Origin: Membranipora membranacea
Lineage: Eukaryota; Bryozoa; Gymnolaemata; Cheilostomatida; Membraniporidae
Reading direction: 5' to 3'
Length of the DNA: 64,000 bases
Assembly: GCA_914767715.1 (NCBI GenBank)
Contig: OU612065.1
Coordinates: 15,934,001 to 15,998,000 of the forward strand
Shown: positions 1-11,595 of the stretch, piece by piece
Position numbering within the stretch: position 1 is the first letter of the stretch
Layout: each line of letters opens with the position of its first letter
The notes under the pieces: model-generated
Told to the model about the DNA's origin: nothing
Database searches by the model: none
What the model saw: only the letters and a program-made list of their open reading frames with translations
Made by a program: the position numbers and the translations under genes

Positions 1-3000
1 CTTCTGGCTGGTATGTTTCATCATGTAAACCCTGACCCTTCTTACAACAATAGAAATTCCTAGTACCTTATATATGGTTAATATAGAAACCTATTCCGCT
101 CTTTGAGTTGTTCCATCTCTTACCGATTGCCTGCATAGCAGAATCAGTGGTATGGTCACTCTGCGCATGTGCACCAATCAATTCAGGCCGGTTATCTTTA
201 CGCCTAGAGGAAGAGTACAAAGAGTTTGCGAAGTTAGTCAAAAAGAGCGTGCGGAAGGACAAGAGGGACAACATCAAAGATATGGCAGGAGCTGCACAAG
301 AAGCTGCTGACATGGGTCAGATGAAGGCAGTGTACGATATCACGAGAGAGCTGAGCGGAACGAGGCGGAAATCAACTGCTAGACTCAAGGACAAGAATGG
401 TCAAATAGTTGTTGACCCCAAAGAACAAGCAAAGATCTGGACAGCGCACTTTCAAGAAGTTCTTAATCAGGCAGAGCCTGAGGACCCCTTGGATATACCC
501 AGCACAGGTACGGATTTGGAGATAGATGATGATCCACCTAGTCTTTCGGAGATTGAAGAGATTATCAAAGCCTCGCGCAATGGTAAAGCGCCAGGAATTG
601 ATGAGCTACCTGCAGAGTTTTTACGCTGTAACAGTAGCTCATGCGCAGCAGAACTCGAGACATTGTTCTCGGGTATATGGAGAGAAGAAGACATCCCACA
701 AGACTGGAGGCGCGGCGTGATCATCAAACTGCCCAAGAAAGGAGACCTGAGTAGGACAACAAATTGGAGGGGTATTACTCTACTACCGTATATCAGTAAA
801 ATATTTCTGAAGATTTAACATCACCGAATTGCCGGAGCCCTAGAGGAGAACAGAAGTCTAGATGAAGAGCAAGCAGGTTTTCGCAGCGGAAGAAGTTGTA
901 CAGACCACATATTTACACTGAGGAACATCATAGAACAATGTGAAGAATGGAGGATGCCCCTGTACGTCAATTTTATTGATTTCAGGAAAGCTTTTGACAG
1001 CATTCATCGGGAGAGCATGTGGAAAGTGATGAAGTTTTATGGTATCCCTGATAAACTCATCACTCTGACACGGGCGTTCTACACCGGGTATGCGTGTAAA
1101 ATGCAAGGCGGAGCAGAGGAGGATTACTTCGAAGTAAAATCAGGAGTTAGACAGGGCTGCGTAATCTCACCTCTGTTATTTATCATGGCTACAGACTTCA
1201 TAATGAAGCAAGTACAAGCGACACATCGAACTGGACTCCGATGGAATCTTACAACCAAGCTGAATTATCTAGCTTATGCAGACGATGTCGCGCTATTTTC
1301 TACAACACATGGAGGGATGCAAACAGTTACAGACAAGCTCATAACAACAGCGAGTAAAGCGGGATTGCACATCAATGAACAAAAGACGAAAGTTTTGAGG
1401 ATTCATCGAGATGGAATGGGCCCTGCATCTAACAACAATTTCACAGTCAGCAACAAGTCACTCGAGTTTGTAGATAACTTTTTGTATCTTGGTGCAAAAA
1501 TTGATACGTCTGGTGGTGCAGCAGCAGATGTCAAGAACCGCATCAACTCTGCAACTACAGCCTTTTACAGACTGAACAAGGTGTGGAGATCAAGAAGTAT
1601 GAGCAACCATCTCAAGTTCAAACTCTACAACTCGAACGTGGTGTCTGTGCTCCTCTATGGATGTGAAACATGGCGAATGACGAAAGTGGATATGGACAAA
1701 CTGGAGGTATTTCACATGAACTGCTGCCGTCGGATATTGAAAATATATTGGTGGTCCAAAACTTCCAACTTGGAAGTATGTGAACGCAGCAAGCAGAAAC
1801 CAGTCTCTCAGCACATTGAAGTTAGAAGATGGAGATACCTAGGACACAGCCTAAGGAGGAAGGAATCTCTCCCTCACACCAGTCTCGGATGGGCCCCTGA
1901 AGGCACCCGAAGGAGAGGGCGACCCAATCAGACTTGGCGAAGAACAGCGCTCAAACAGATGAAGGTACACAACATCAAGTCGTGGGCGGAGGCTAGCGAG
2001 ATGGCTAGAGATCGAGAAAGATGGAAGGGAAAGGAGAAGGCGATTCTGGCGCAATATTCCACTAGGAGTTCTGCAACATAAGTCAAGTAAGTCATCTTTA
2101 CACCGTAGAAACTGAATCAATTCAAATGTGCTTGAGTTCTCAAACTGAAAAGTCACCCCTCCCGCACTGAGAAAAAGCTAGCTTTGATAGACAAAATGTA
2201 ATTAGGTCAATTGGGCCAGTTTGTGGCCCTGTCGCTACGGTGCAGAGAGACTCATATCACGGAGTCGATCTGCAAGCGGTGTGGGTGCGGTCATAATTAG
2301 AAGATGAATCTGAGTGACTAGCTGACAGTGTTGCCAAAATACCTAAACTTTTATTTGTTGTCTTTCATGTAGCCTTTGTTGTTTGCTTCAAAACAACCAG
2401 ACAAAATTGCTACCATAATGTTACTGACGTTTAAAGGCAGTGTCATATGGAATTAAAAAGACCAGGGTATATAATGTATACATAAATCCATACTTGCCAA
2501 GTCTCCCAATTTAGGCGTGACCCTCCAGATTTTTACACCCACCTCACTATTTCCTCCAGATTTTAGAGAAAACAGTCCAATCGCAATATATTGATAGTTA
2601 TCCAAGCACATGCTGTTGTTGACTAGTTACTGTCAAGGTCCTTGCACACAAAATTGAAAGGAATTATCAAATTAAACAATCCTAACAAATTTACCTGTTC
2701 TATTAAGATTCAGCCTATTATTGTAAATGACCAATAGCATCCTCTCATAACTCACAACACTGACTGTCATTGGTCACAATATAAAGTAGCTAGTCAAGTG
2801 CATACCTTTAGTTTTCATTTCCTTTCAGATCACACATTCTTTAGTATTAATTTTGTACTGTCTACTCTAGTTAAATTTAAGTGAAGGAAAATAGAAACCT
2901 AACAATTCCAAAGGACTAGGTCCACTACAATTTAACAAAGCTCGGACCAAAGACTTTGAAACATTATTTCATGTTAGTCAAACAAAAATATAGTACCTTA

Positions 3001-5558
3001 TCTGGATTCTCACTGTCTGTGACTGAGCACATTTTCAGATCTTGATGATGATGCATGGGCACTTGTAGCCTGTCTTGACAGGCAAAGGCCCCTGGGACTT
3101 ACATGCCTCTACTTTCCCAATGGGGTGTTTGATACTGGACATTGACAATGTAAAGGCATGTATGTAAGAGTCCCAGGGGCCCATGGATTGATTGTAATTG
3201 TTTAAAGTGTATTTCACCTCAGTTTGATATTTTAGTACTAGTACAAACATGAAATTATTTGGGGTCAAATATACCTTTTTAGCCCTTCCTAGTGGCTGGA
3301 AACGCTCTCAGAGCTTCTGCAGACGGGGCTCCGCCCCGTACCCCGTTGGGGGGCTCCCACTGCCCCCCAAACCCCCAGGTGGGTGACTCGGGTGCTTCGC
3401 ACCCTCGAAGCACCACGTTGTGGTGAAGTATCGCCGTAAAATGGAATCTCCTTATTTTGTATTCAGATTACTTGGCAAGTATGCTTAAATCAATTCAAAT
3501 TATCATAAAGAATGTGTAAATAGAATTAATGTTAACAATAAATTCCTTCTACTGATGACTACCCAGCAGTGAAAACAAAAGCACAAAATTGGTAGGTATC
3601 TTTTTACTGATGCCTAGTACGGCTCGATGGAAAATCCCTCATCTTAGTAGTTAATTTACATCATTATACAATATTCGTTTTTAGGTCCTGATATCATGCC
3701 GTTAACTTTGTCTTTACCCTTACATTGCAGCATAGCTGTATCAATGTTGGTCGCTACGGGACATTCAAGGAAAGCAAATCAGTAGCACAACTTCAGCATT
3801 TAGAAAACAATCATGTACCAGTAAGTGACCTTTGCAAATACTAGATTTTTGTCATCCATTTGAATATGTGTATGTGTGTGTGTATATATATATATATATA
3901 TACAAGTAAAACAAATTTTTATTTGGTTTGTTTTGTATTCAGCGCTGGTCAAGCAATAAAACTACGAATTCAAAGATATGTGAGAGAAATGAGATACCTG
4001 TTTAGTTTCAAGACACATCAGAAAGCAGATTCTCAAAAAATTCCCATTACCAATCCTGAGATGAACTCTTTATATTGAAAGTAGTTAGTTTTTAAATGAG
4101 ACATTTTTTACTTGCAGACCTGGTTGATGATATTTCCTGAAGGAACTCGTTATAACCCATTGGACCAAAAAGCACTCGACAAAAGTGAGAAGTTTGCAGA
4201 GAAAAAAGGTATGGTGGAGTATATGTAGCCCACATATGCTTTTCAGTATGGTGTTTTACTCTCAATTCTGAGGCGACAAGGTCCACTCCCATCATAGCGT
4301 CGTTGTCTCCCACAACAAACTTTGTCTGAACGATAGCATCTGACTTGCCGGGAAAGTCAGATAAAAAGTTTTCTACTTGAATCGAATGGGAACGCAGCTG
4401 CTGTGGTGATAATTTTCACTGTAGAATTAAAAAATAAATTTCAAATAAAATCGTTAGATCATCTACTTACGCTCTCACCTTAACTAGCTAAAATTAGTGC
4501 TAGCTAACATAAAGTCAGCCCCTACCTAGAGAAAACTTATCAAACTCCTATATTGTAAAAATCCTATAAAGTACTTGCACTTTTTTTTTAAATCTATAAG
4601 CGGAATGTCTTGCAGCCTAGGGTTTTGAGTCATTCGCTACCCAAATTTGCTGCTTGGATTATCTTTATATACTCAAACAGATTACAGCAGTAATTAATAA
4701 ATCAAAATTCAAAATATGTTTTGACAGTTATGTGCTAAATTTTCATATTCTTCAGGTTTACAGGTATTAACTAACTCTCTTACACCCCGCACAAGGGGAG
4801 TCTACTTAGCATTACGTGAGCTCCATCAATACTTTGACACAGTATATGATATAACCATAGCATATGATTCTACCAGAAAATACTCACATACTAGCCAAGA
4901 TTATTACCGTGATAAAGCTCCTGGCATGATGGACTTCATTCAGAGTTACTCTCCTAAGATACATATGAACGTGAGGAGACTTGATATAGGCACTGTCCCA
5001 AACAGCAGTGAGGAAGAAGTTACTCTTTGGCTGCACGGTCTGTTCGAAAGAAAGGATAGGTACGTGTTGTAGTTTGAAAAACATTCAAAAGTTTAAAGTT
5101 TTTTTTTCTCAAAAGCAAATAAAAATTTTTATTGTTGTTATCAATGTTATGCAGTAATCTCTTATAACCTTATTATAGCTATGATGATTTATTTTGCCTG
5201 TGACTCACAGAGAAGCTTTACCGTGAAATAAGTGGAGCAACTCCTTCTGAAGTACGATAGAAAAGCGGGGAGGGGATAGCCTAGTCTGAAGTGACAACAG
5301 TTCGACTAGCAAGTGTGATAACACACTGTTTTTTTTTCACTTTTCAGTTTGCTAAGTAACTTCATCACAGATGGAGATCTTGTGACTGGAGAAGGATTTT
5401 ATAGTCCTGTTAACAAATGGAGTCAAACTCTGCCCTATAATATTGCGCTTCTTCTTGTAACAGCAGCTACCCTCAACTCTCCCGCGGGTCGTAAGTTATA
5501 CACAACCTTAGCTGTCGCTGGGAGTCTAACTGGATTGATCTGGATGAGATTCCATTGA
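1..5558 (+). CDS. AGPAT5-like acyltransferase, copy A (5' part outside window)
   Basis: 3' half of a membrane 1-acylglycerol-3-phosphate/lysophospholipid acyltransferase, the first of three tandem copies. Coding exons seen: 1-10 (end of the exon encoding FWL, then gtatgt), 3731-3820, 4118-4208, 4756-5059 and 5348-5558. All have GT-AG borders and the same phases (0,0,1,2) as copies B and C. The exon at 4118 carries block III, IFPEGTRYNP, which in this family binds the acyl acceptor. The 4756 exon matches the AGPAT5 stretch around YDxT. The last exon encodes a hydrophobic C-terminal segment ending WMRFH. The NHxxxxD block lies left of the window. The first intron is swollen to about 3.7 kb by a LINE, a fold-back repeat and a GC-rich hairpin cluster, but the exons show no frame damage. 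The AGPAT5 call rests on the exon-by-exon resemblance to remembered human AGPAT5, including the C-terminal GRKLY; the related LCLAT1 group is less likely. Confidence 0.85.
95..2265 (+). mobile_element. 5'-truncated non-LTR retrotransposon (LINE) in intron of copy A
   Basis: Block of reverse-transcriptase coding sequence in the sense direction inside an intron of acyltransferase copy A. The intron before about position 75 and after about position 2270 still resembles the equivalent introns of copies B and C (for example the shared 'aatacctaaact' near 2340 and 16905), which brackets the insertion. No endonuclease domain is present upstream, so the element is 5' truncated. The C-terminal part, with a GHSLR motif and a later RRRGRPNQTWRR stretch, is typical of RTE-like and related LINEs, but I do not assign a clade. 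No poly(A) tail or target-site duplication could be placed with confidence. Confidence 0.8.
108..2081 (+). pseudogene. LINE reverse transcriptase ORF interrupted by one stop codon
   Basis: Two open stretches (to 815, and 819-2081) lie in the same frame, separated by a single TAA at 816-818. The first contains the start of the RT domain (GKAPGIDELP, LPKKGDLSRTTNWRGI). The second contains FIDFRKAFDS, SGVRQGCVISP and the catalytic YADD box near 1276, followed by the C-terminal region to the stop at 2081. Everything after the TAA is in frame and family-like, so the break looks like one point mutation in an otherwise recent copy. The sequence before about 180 is poor RT-family sequence, and the ATG at 108 is probably not a real start. 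Confidence 0.8.
3086..3186. repeat. Fold-back (MITE-like) element, family 1 copy 1
   Basis: Imperfect inverted repeat. The left arm begins AGGCCCCTGGGACTTACATG and the right arm ends with its complement around GTCCCAGGGGCC, with about 25 bp between the arms. It lies in the large intron of copy A. A second member of the same family is at 21621-21728. No coding capacity. Confidence 0.7.
3324..3425. repeat. GC-rich cluster of four perfect hairpins
   Basis: About 100 bp that is strikingly GC-rich against AT-rich surroundings. Four consecutive perfect palindromes are visible: CGGGGC-TCC-GCCCCG (3324-3338), GGGGGGC-7 nt-GCCCCCC (3348-3368), GGGTGC-TTC-GCACCC (3390-3404) and CACCAC-GTT-GTGGTG (3411-3425). 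No ORF. It resembles the mobile GC-rich palindromes of some organelle and algal genomes, but the origin here is unknown. Confidence 0.75.
3882..3902. repeat. TA dinucleotide microsatellite
   Basis: Run of TA repeats just after the 3731-3820 exon of copy A, preceded by TG repeats. Confidence 0.85.
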
Positions 5559-5590
5559 AGTTATGAACCAATACAACCATGGAAACAGGA

Positions 5591-5596
5591 AATAAA
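5591..5596 (+). promoter_or_regulatory. Candidate poly(A) signal of copy A
   Basis: AATAAA 33 bp after the stop codon of copy A. This is the canonical hexamer at a plausible, rather short, distance. Confidence 0.45.
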
Positions 5597-7147
5597 AGTA
5601 TCGGACATGGCTTGCATTTAATCAGCAAATGAGAATGGCTGGTTACTATTATATTGTGATTTGAGCGTGAGGTTGTCCCTCACTTGTGTTTTATACAATT
5701 TGTTTTTCTTATGCCGATTATGATCACTAAAAGGTATAAAAGACCAGAGATGCTGCACTCTTGAAAAACATCAGCACAGCACTATTTATTTCTAATTTTG
5801 GTTTTATTAGCAAGGCTAGCCAGACCAGTTCTAGTTATTATTGTGAGTATGCCCTTTTTGATTGACTTTGAGAACGAGCAGACCCAACACAATTCTAGAC
5901 TTATTTTAATGCCTATTCGTTTTTTCACCTAACAGATTATGAATACAGTCTGACTCAACAACCCATCTCAACCGAATAACGTCATTTCGTCATAATTATT
6001 ATTATCAGTCTAACGTTCACAGAATTACCTGGTGGTAGATGTTGGTGCGATCGATCTCTGACCATCAATGACCTAGATATACCATAGTAATTGGATCTAT
6101 TGGATAGGTTTTGCGAACACCACTCCGCTTCAGTGCCATCTAGTATGTTGATCTAGAGATAGGCTGTCATGTTGTGTGGGGGGGGGGGGGTTGGGCTCAT
6201 GGCTTATATATGCTGTTGTTCCTTCCTCCAGGATGATAGGCTGGGTGCACTCTTTTGAATAAAATGCTATCATCAAATGGGGTCAGTTCGAGAGACTTCA
6301 TTGATACAACTAAAGTTATTATAAGTATTTAAACCTCATTTTATTGCAATTCCAAAAAATCAGCTACTTGGTTCGTGATGGAATGTCACCATCAGGTTCA
6401 AGCACTTGCACTGCAGATATACCATAGCAATGCACTGCCAGTGCACAGGTGAATGAACCCTGGATCAGTAATAAATCTTATTACTCTTACTGGTGAGATC
6501 AGTCATTATCCTAACCTATCCATCATCTCACCAAGCTTTTCTCAGTAATGCAACATTACACATAAAGAATTCAAACAGTCCAAAGTTATATGTGTAGATC
6601 AATATAAAGTGGCATGGGATGTGCTTTTTCTTCATCTTCCTATTAGCAGTCACACATCAGGTCAGTTTTGTTCATAATTTATTTTATGGTTTAATGTTAT
6701 ACTTAGCTTAAATCCTTTCATTCAAAATAAGAACTTCTGAAATCATGGGATTTCTGAAAATCTGGTTTCTTGTATCATTTGATGATCCAGTAGCACTCAC
6801 TTCAACAAGATTTAGACAATAGCACTCCCCTTTATTTGAATACTAAGGCGTTTCGACTTTTGTTCCAGCACTTGTGGCGTATTTCCCGGGTTTTCGGAAA
6901 TCAGTTCCGGTCAACTTTAGTCCAAGTCAACTTCCATTTCCGTCAACGTATTGACCAGTCTGTGATCATTATGGTTTGTAATTTCTTTTAATCGGTCATG
7001 ACGTTAGGCCTCCGAATTACTTAAATTTTCACTTCATGCTGGAAGTTAGGTACAACTCTTCCTCAAAAGATACGCTTCATAAGGTTGAACGGTATTACCA
7101 TATTTGTTTCATTATTTCTCTTGAAGACTCAACCAGGCCCTTTCAAA
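5597..7147. other. Intergenic region, upstream of copy B
   Basis: No gene seen. A G14 run is at 6178-6191. The segment 6145-6215 (gatctagagataggctgtcat, then gctcatggcttatatat) recurs at 13140-13200 upstream of copy C, so the tandem duplication included upstream sequence. A likely 5'-UTR splice acceptor (ttgaag, about 7123-7128) precedes the copy B start codon. Confidence 0.6.
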
Positions 7148-9140
7148 ATGCTCCTAGCTGCTGTTGTATTTGGCTACAAACTAAGATGGACGATTCCTGC
7201 CGCTGTGATTATTGTACCTTTACCCCTTCTTCATGGAGCTGGTTTGACTGTGCTGACGTTCAAATCTTTCATCCCATCAACTGTTTATGAGTACCTAGAA
7301 GAGTGTATTTGGTCGTCCTATCAGAGAACAGTGCTGACTTTCTTCTCTAACACAAATGGCACTCAGGTATATGAATCAGGCTTTATACACATGATCCTTG
7401 TAAGAAAACTGGTGGAGTTTTTTTCACTAATAATAGGCAAACCAGTTGCTCATGTAGCACAAGCAGTGTTAGAATTTAGGGGATGTAAGGGAATGGTGTC
7501 CCCCTGCCTACTTTGTCTAGGAGATGCACCCCCACCCCCCTATATATCATAACCATTACAATGACTTAATATGGCATTATATGGCTTAATTTGATGCATT
7601 TTCATCTGATATCACCTAGGCGGTCCCCTGGACCCCCGGCCTGGTTGGCATCCCCTTACCTCATATTTTCCACTTCGAACACTGAGCACAAGGTAATTCA
7701 AAAGCAGAAACAAAATTACAGTCCATGTGTTTACCAACTCAAAGAAATATGTTGATAAGTTTGAACATTGTTGTTGATACTCTTGACATCAGACTTATAT
7801 TATGTTATATGGGATTGTGTGAGAAAAGCTAGGAAATGTGGGGGTTGTTGCGAGTGTCATGTACACCAGATTCTAATAACTGGTTTCTCTGCAACCAGTT
7901 TTGTATATATTGTGTGCTGTGCTTCTGTTGATTGTAGATAAAGTTTTCAGGAGACTTCAAATCTTTGCTGAATGCCGACCTGAATGAAAATGTCCTGGTT
8001 ATTATGAATCATCAAACGAGTGGTATGTAGGGTTGATCGTAAGTGGTTTTGCTACATTAAACTCAAGGAAACTGGTTTATGTTAATAAGCAAATCTCATA
8101 ATGGTTGTTTTGAAATACAGAAAAATATGATAAATGATAAATCCCTCAGAATTTGCCTTCGTGTAAGGTTAAAAACATTTCATGTTTTAAAAGATATTTT
8201 GTTTCAATTGGTCAATTTCTAGTGGATTGGATAACAGCTAACATGCTGACAATACAGAAAAACACAACAGGCCGCATGAGATTTATGCTTAAAGATGAGC
8301 TGAAGTATATACCACTGTTTGGCCACTACTTCTGGCTGGTATGTATCATAAAGTCAAACCTTGGTCATACCCTGATGGTTTGTTTCTTCATTCGCATTTA
8401 ACAACCCCTAGTACCATATCAATTGATCCAAAATTATGATTATGAATAATAAAAACAAATTGCTTCTACCAATATGGCTACCCAGCAACATAAAAAACCA
8501 CAAAAACCGAGTAGGCATCTATTTATCGATGTTTCCATGTCAATTTTGAGCACGAGCTGAGTTGTCACCTCTTGGCTCATTCTCGAAATATGCATCCATT
8601 CCCATGGATCGAGATTGAGCTGAAACTTCCAAACCCTCCGCTGCTGGGACTTTAACCCGGTCCTCTCGAACTGCAGCCTTTGATGATAACTGCTTGACTG
8701 TGCGAACTGAACCTTTGAGCTCAGCTAGTACTAGAGATATATTTCCATTGATTGAACCGCCCGAGATTTGCTCAGGCCGAACCATGGAATACAGCCTGAT
8801 GAATAAGCGTCATTTGTGAAAATTATCAACGAGTCGTCATGTCTCATTTGCATTATTGTTTCATGCATAATAATTTCTAGGTGCTGTGCTTGGTTAGTTT
8901 TTGTCGTACTCTCCTATTGCAGCATGGCTGTATCAATGTTGGTCGCTACGGGTCATTCAAAGAGGACAAATCAGTAACACAACTTCAGCACTTAGAAAAC
9001 AATCATGTACCAGTGAGTAACCTTTGCTAATAGTGGTTTTTTTTGCAATCTATTTCAAATTATGTGATTATATATAAATAATAATATATATATATATATT
9101 ATTTATATATAATTATAATATATTGATCGGCAATAATAAA

Positions 9141-9178
<38 letters not shown>

Positions 9179-10679
9179 TATTTTTTGTCAACCGCTAGTT
9201 ATAATGAGGATCAGCACACCTAGTTGAAAAATGAGCGAACCAAACTCTACCCATCCCTACAGTTTCTATGCGTCATTTTAAGATTTGACTAGGCCCTGTT
9301 AGTTATCTGATAGCTATTAGATTATCATTGGCGACATATATACCAGTGACCTTGTTGCATCCAATTGGTAGGCCACCCAACAGCCAAGTGGCATCAGAAT
9401 CAGGGCAGTTTTTGGTTGGACCTTTTCAATCTGATTTGAAACATGTCATTTTTAATAATTTAGGGAGATGTAATATTTCTATTGAAAGCGGTATCTTTTG
9501 ACCGAATCCTTTTTTACTTGCAGACTTGGTTGATAATATTCCCTGAAGGAACTCGTTATGACCCATTAAACCAGAATGTAGTAAAGAAAAGTGAAAAGTT
9601 TGCAGGGCAAAAGGGTATGGTAGAGTATTTAGTATAGGGTCATCTCATGGTAGTTTTGCGCAGCTGCAAAAGCTACCAACATTATTTGGTCTTTTGTTTG
9701 AAAAACATCAGCAGAATTGTCTGCCAATTTGCTTAGATGTCCGCTTTATGCCTAATTTTTTTTAATTGGCTTCATATATAATTGCAAAATTTTCATCGTA
9801 TGTTACAGCATTGATAACAAAAAATCAGATGCGAAATGAATTTTGTTATATTCCTCAGGTTTACAGGTATTAACTAACTCTCTTACACCCCGCTCAAGGG
9901 GAGTCTACTTAGCATTACGTGAGCTCCATCAATACTTTGATGCAGTGTATGATGTGACTGTAGCGTATGACTCCACCAGAATATACTCCCATGCTAGTAA
10001 ACAGTACCACCGAGATAAAGCTCCTGGTATGGTGGACTTTATTCAGAGTTACTTTCCTAAGATACATATGAATGTGAGGAGGATTGAAATAGGGACGGTA
10101 CCAAACAGCAGTGAGGAGGAAGTAACTCTTTGGCTGCACGGGCTGTTTGAGCGAAAGGATAGGTATGTGTTGTAGTTTTATAGAATGCAAAATGCATTTG
10201 CAACAGTGGGTTCGTGAAGAAATCCGTTTTAGCTTGTACAATACCTGAAAGCATTCAAATAGTCAGAATCACGTCACTTAAAAACCATATTCTAGCGATG
10301 ATGATTATCTTGCCTGTAAGGAAGGAGACTCACTGAGGAGCTTTTCTGTGAGAGTTGTGGGGTAACTCCTTATGGAGCTTGCTTGTAAAGTGTTGGGAAA
10401 TAAGCTGGTCTGAAGCATTGTCTCCTCAAGAGAGTGTGATAATACATTGTTATATTTCCACTTTTCAGTTTGCTGAGTAACTTCATCACAAACGGAGAAC
10501 TTGTGACTGGAGAAGGAGATTATAGACCTGTTACCAGGTGGAGACAAACCCTGCCCTATAATATTGCCTTCCTACTGGTAGCCGCGGCTACCCTTAACTT
10601 TCCCGCTGGCCGCAAGTTATACACAACCTTTGTTGTTGCTGCGAGTCTCTCAGGAATGATTTGGATGAAATTCCATTGA
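7148..10679 (+). CDS. AGPAT5-like acyltransferase, copy B (complete, 7 coding exons)
   Basis: Encodes about 371 residues (human AGPAT5 has 364). Exons: 7148-7366, 7938-8022, 8223-8338, 8923-9012, 9524-9614, 9859-10162 and 10469-10679, all GT-AG with consistent phases. The start was chosen because MLLAAVV aligns with the AGPAT5 N terminus. Hydrophobic segments occupy about residues 10-45 and the C-terminal 40. Block I NHQTSVDW (H98, D103) is created across the exon 2/3 junction; H and D form the acyl-transfer catalytic pair. Block II is GCINVGR and block III IFPEGTR (EGTR 178-181). The family transfers an acyl chain from acyl-CoA to a lysophospholipid, and AGPAT5 proteins act on mitochondrial and ER membranes. 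All key residues are present, so this copy should be active. The substrate is inferred from family only. Confidence 0.92.
8530..8860 (-). other. Copy-B-specific insertion in intron 3 with an 82-codon minus-strand ORF
   Basis: Compared with the same introns of copies A (around 3600) and C (around 17090), copy B has about 300 extra bases. On the minus strand 8540-8785 is open, including a stretch reading KGSVRTVKQLSSKAAVREDR. Its higher GC content and absence from the other copies suggest a fragment of a mobile element, perhaps from a retroelement first ORF. I do not recognise the family. Confidence 0.35.
9060..9175. repeat. AT-rich microsatellite tract
   Basis: Two TA-repeat blocks, including about 14 TA units at 9141-9174, within the intron after the 8923-9012 exon of copy B. 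Confidence 0.85.
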
Positions 10680-11119
10680 AGTTACGTAAATTGCACATCA
10701 GTACTATTTACTTTTAATTTGATTATGTTGACACCACAGTTTTAGTAGCAGAACTGACCAGCCCTCATTGTTTTTGTTAGATTGTTAGTATGTCTGGAAA
10801 TGGAACATGGTAGTAGAACAATAGAGCATACTCAACTCTATTACTGCAAGATCCTTCCTGTAATCAAGAACTCTTGATCTATTAAATTAAGAAGTTGTCC
10901 CCTATATTTTGTTAATGACACAACTCTTAAATTTCTAGCAAAAACATAATATAATAACTCTATGCTCTATGGTCATCACCCAAATGAAAATTTTCTTCTG
11001 CGGCTGGCAAGGATTTGGTTTTGGAATAGAACATGACCTTCAACATAGAACATAGTTTTAAAATTTGGCATAGTGACCCATTCCTGGCTAAGACCGAACA
11101 ATTTTTAGAAAAAAGAATC
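10680..11119. other. Copy B 3' flank
   Basis: AT-rich sequence after the copy B stop. It presumably holds the 3' UTR, but no convincing AATAAA is placed close to the stop. No gene seen. Confidence 0.5.
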
Positions 11120-11335
11120 TTATTTGGTTTCATTAAGTTTTCTCATTGCATCGCCATCATCTAAGTTAGGGGATGACTTATCGGAGGGTATGCAATTATT
11201 ATCTTGAACTGTACTGTTACACTCTACTGGATAATAACATTCGTGGATAGCATAACAATGCCATTCACACAAAGCCCCTCTCGTTATCCCTAACCACAAA
11301 GCACCACAAGTATACATGGTGATAATTACCACCAT
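11120..11335 (-). CDS. Possible small secreted cysteine-rich peptide
   Basis: A 71-codon minus-strand ORF. It starts with a hydrophobic stretch (MVVIITMYTCGALWLG), followed by closely spaced cysteines (CEWHC, HECYYPVEC, NNCIP) and an acidic/basic tail. The layout is that of a signal peptide plus a disulphide-rich peptide. The ATG follows directly after ctactacag, which could be a splice acceptor, so a further 5' exon may exist. No homologue is recognised and a chance ORF remains quite possible. Confidence 0.25.
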   Translation of the reverse strand: MVVIITMYTCGALWLGITRGALCEWHCYAIHECYYPVECNSTVQDNNCIPSDKSSPNLDDGDAMRKLNETK

Positions 11336-11595
11336 CTGTAGTAGCGCCACTTGGTTCTGAATATTTATTTGGCATTATCTCCCACCTACTTCCTTCAAAA
11401 TTTTAAATCTCTCAATATGCGCACTCAGATCGGTGGGGAAATTCACAACCTTCTCTGGTCGGGAAATGTGTCTTGAGATTTTACCATGGTAGATAAAATC
11501 TGCACAGAGAAATAGCTCACCGTGCTATTTTCCAAAGTACATTTTTTTTCCCATAGGAAGTTTGAGGCGGGTCTCTGAGCAATGCATTATAATTA

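Noticed and set aside
3324-3425. Fragment of ribosomal RNA or bacterial DNA
   Set aside because: High GC only; no rRNA motif or ORF, and the palindromes explain the composition.
7085-7552. 155-codon ORF over exon 1 of acyltransferase copy B
   Set aside because: It reads through the donor at 7367 into intron sequence and starts upstream of the aligned family start. The real exon is 7148-7366.
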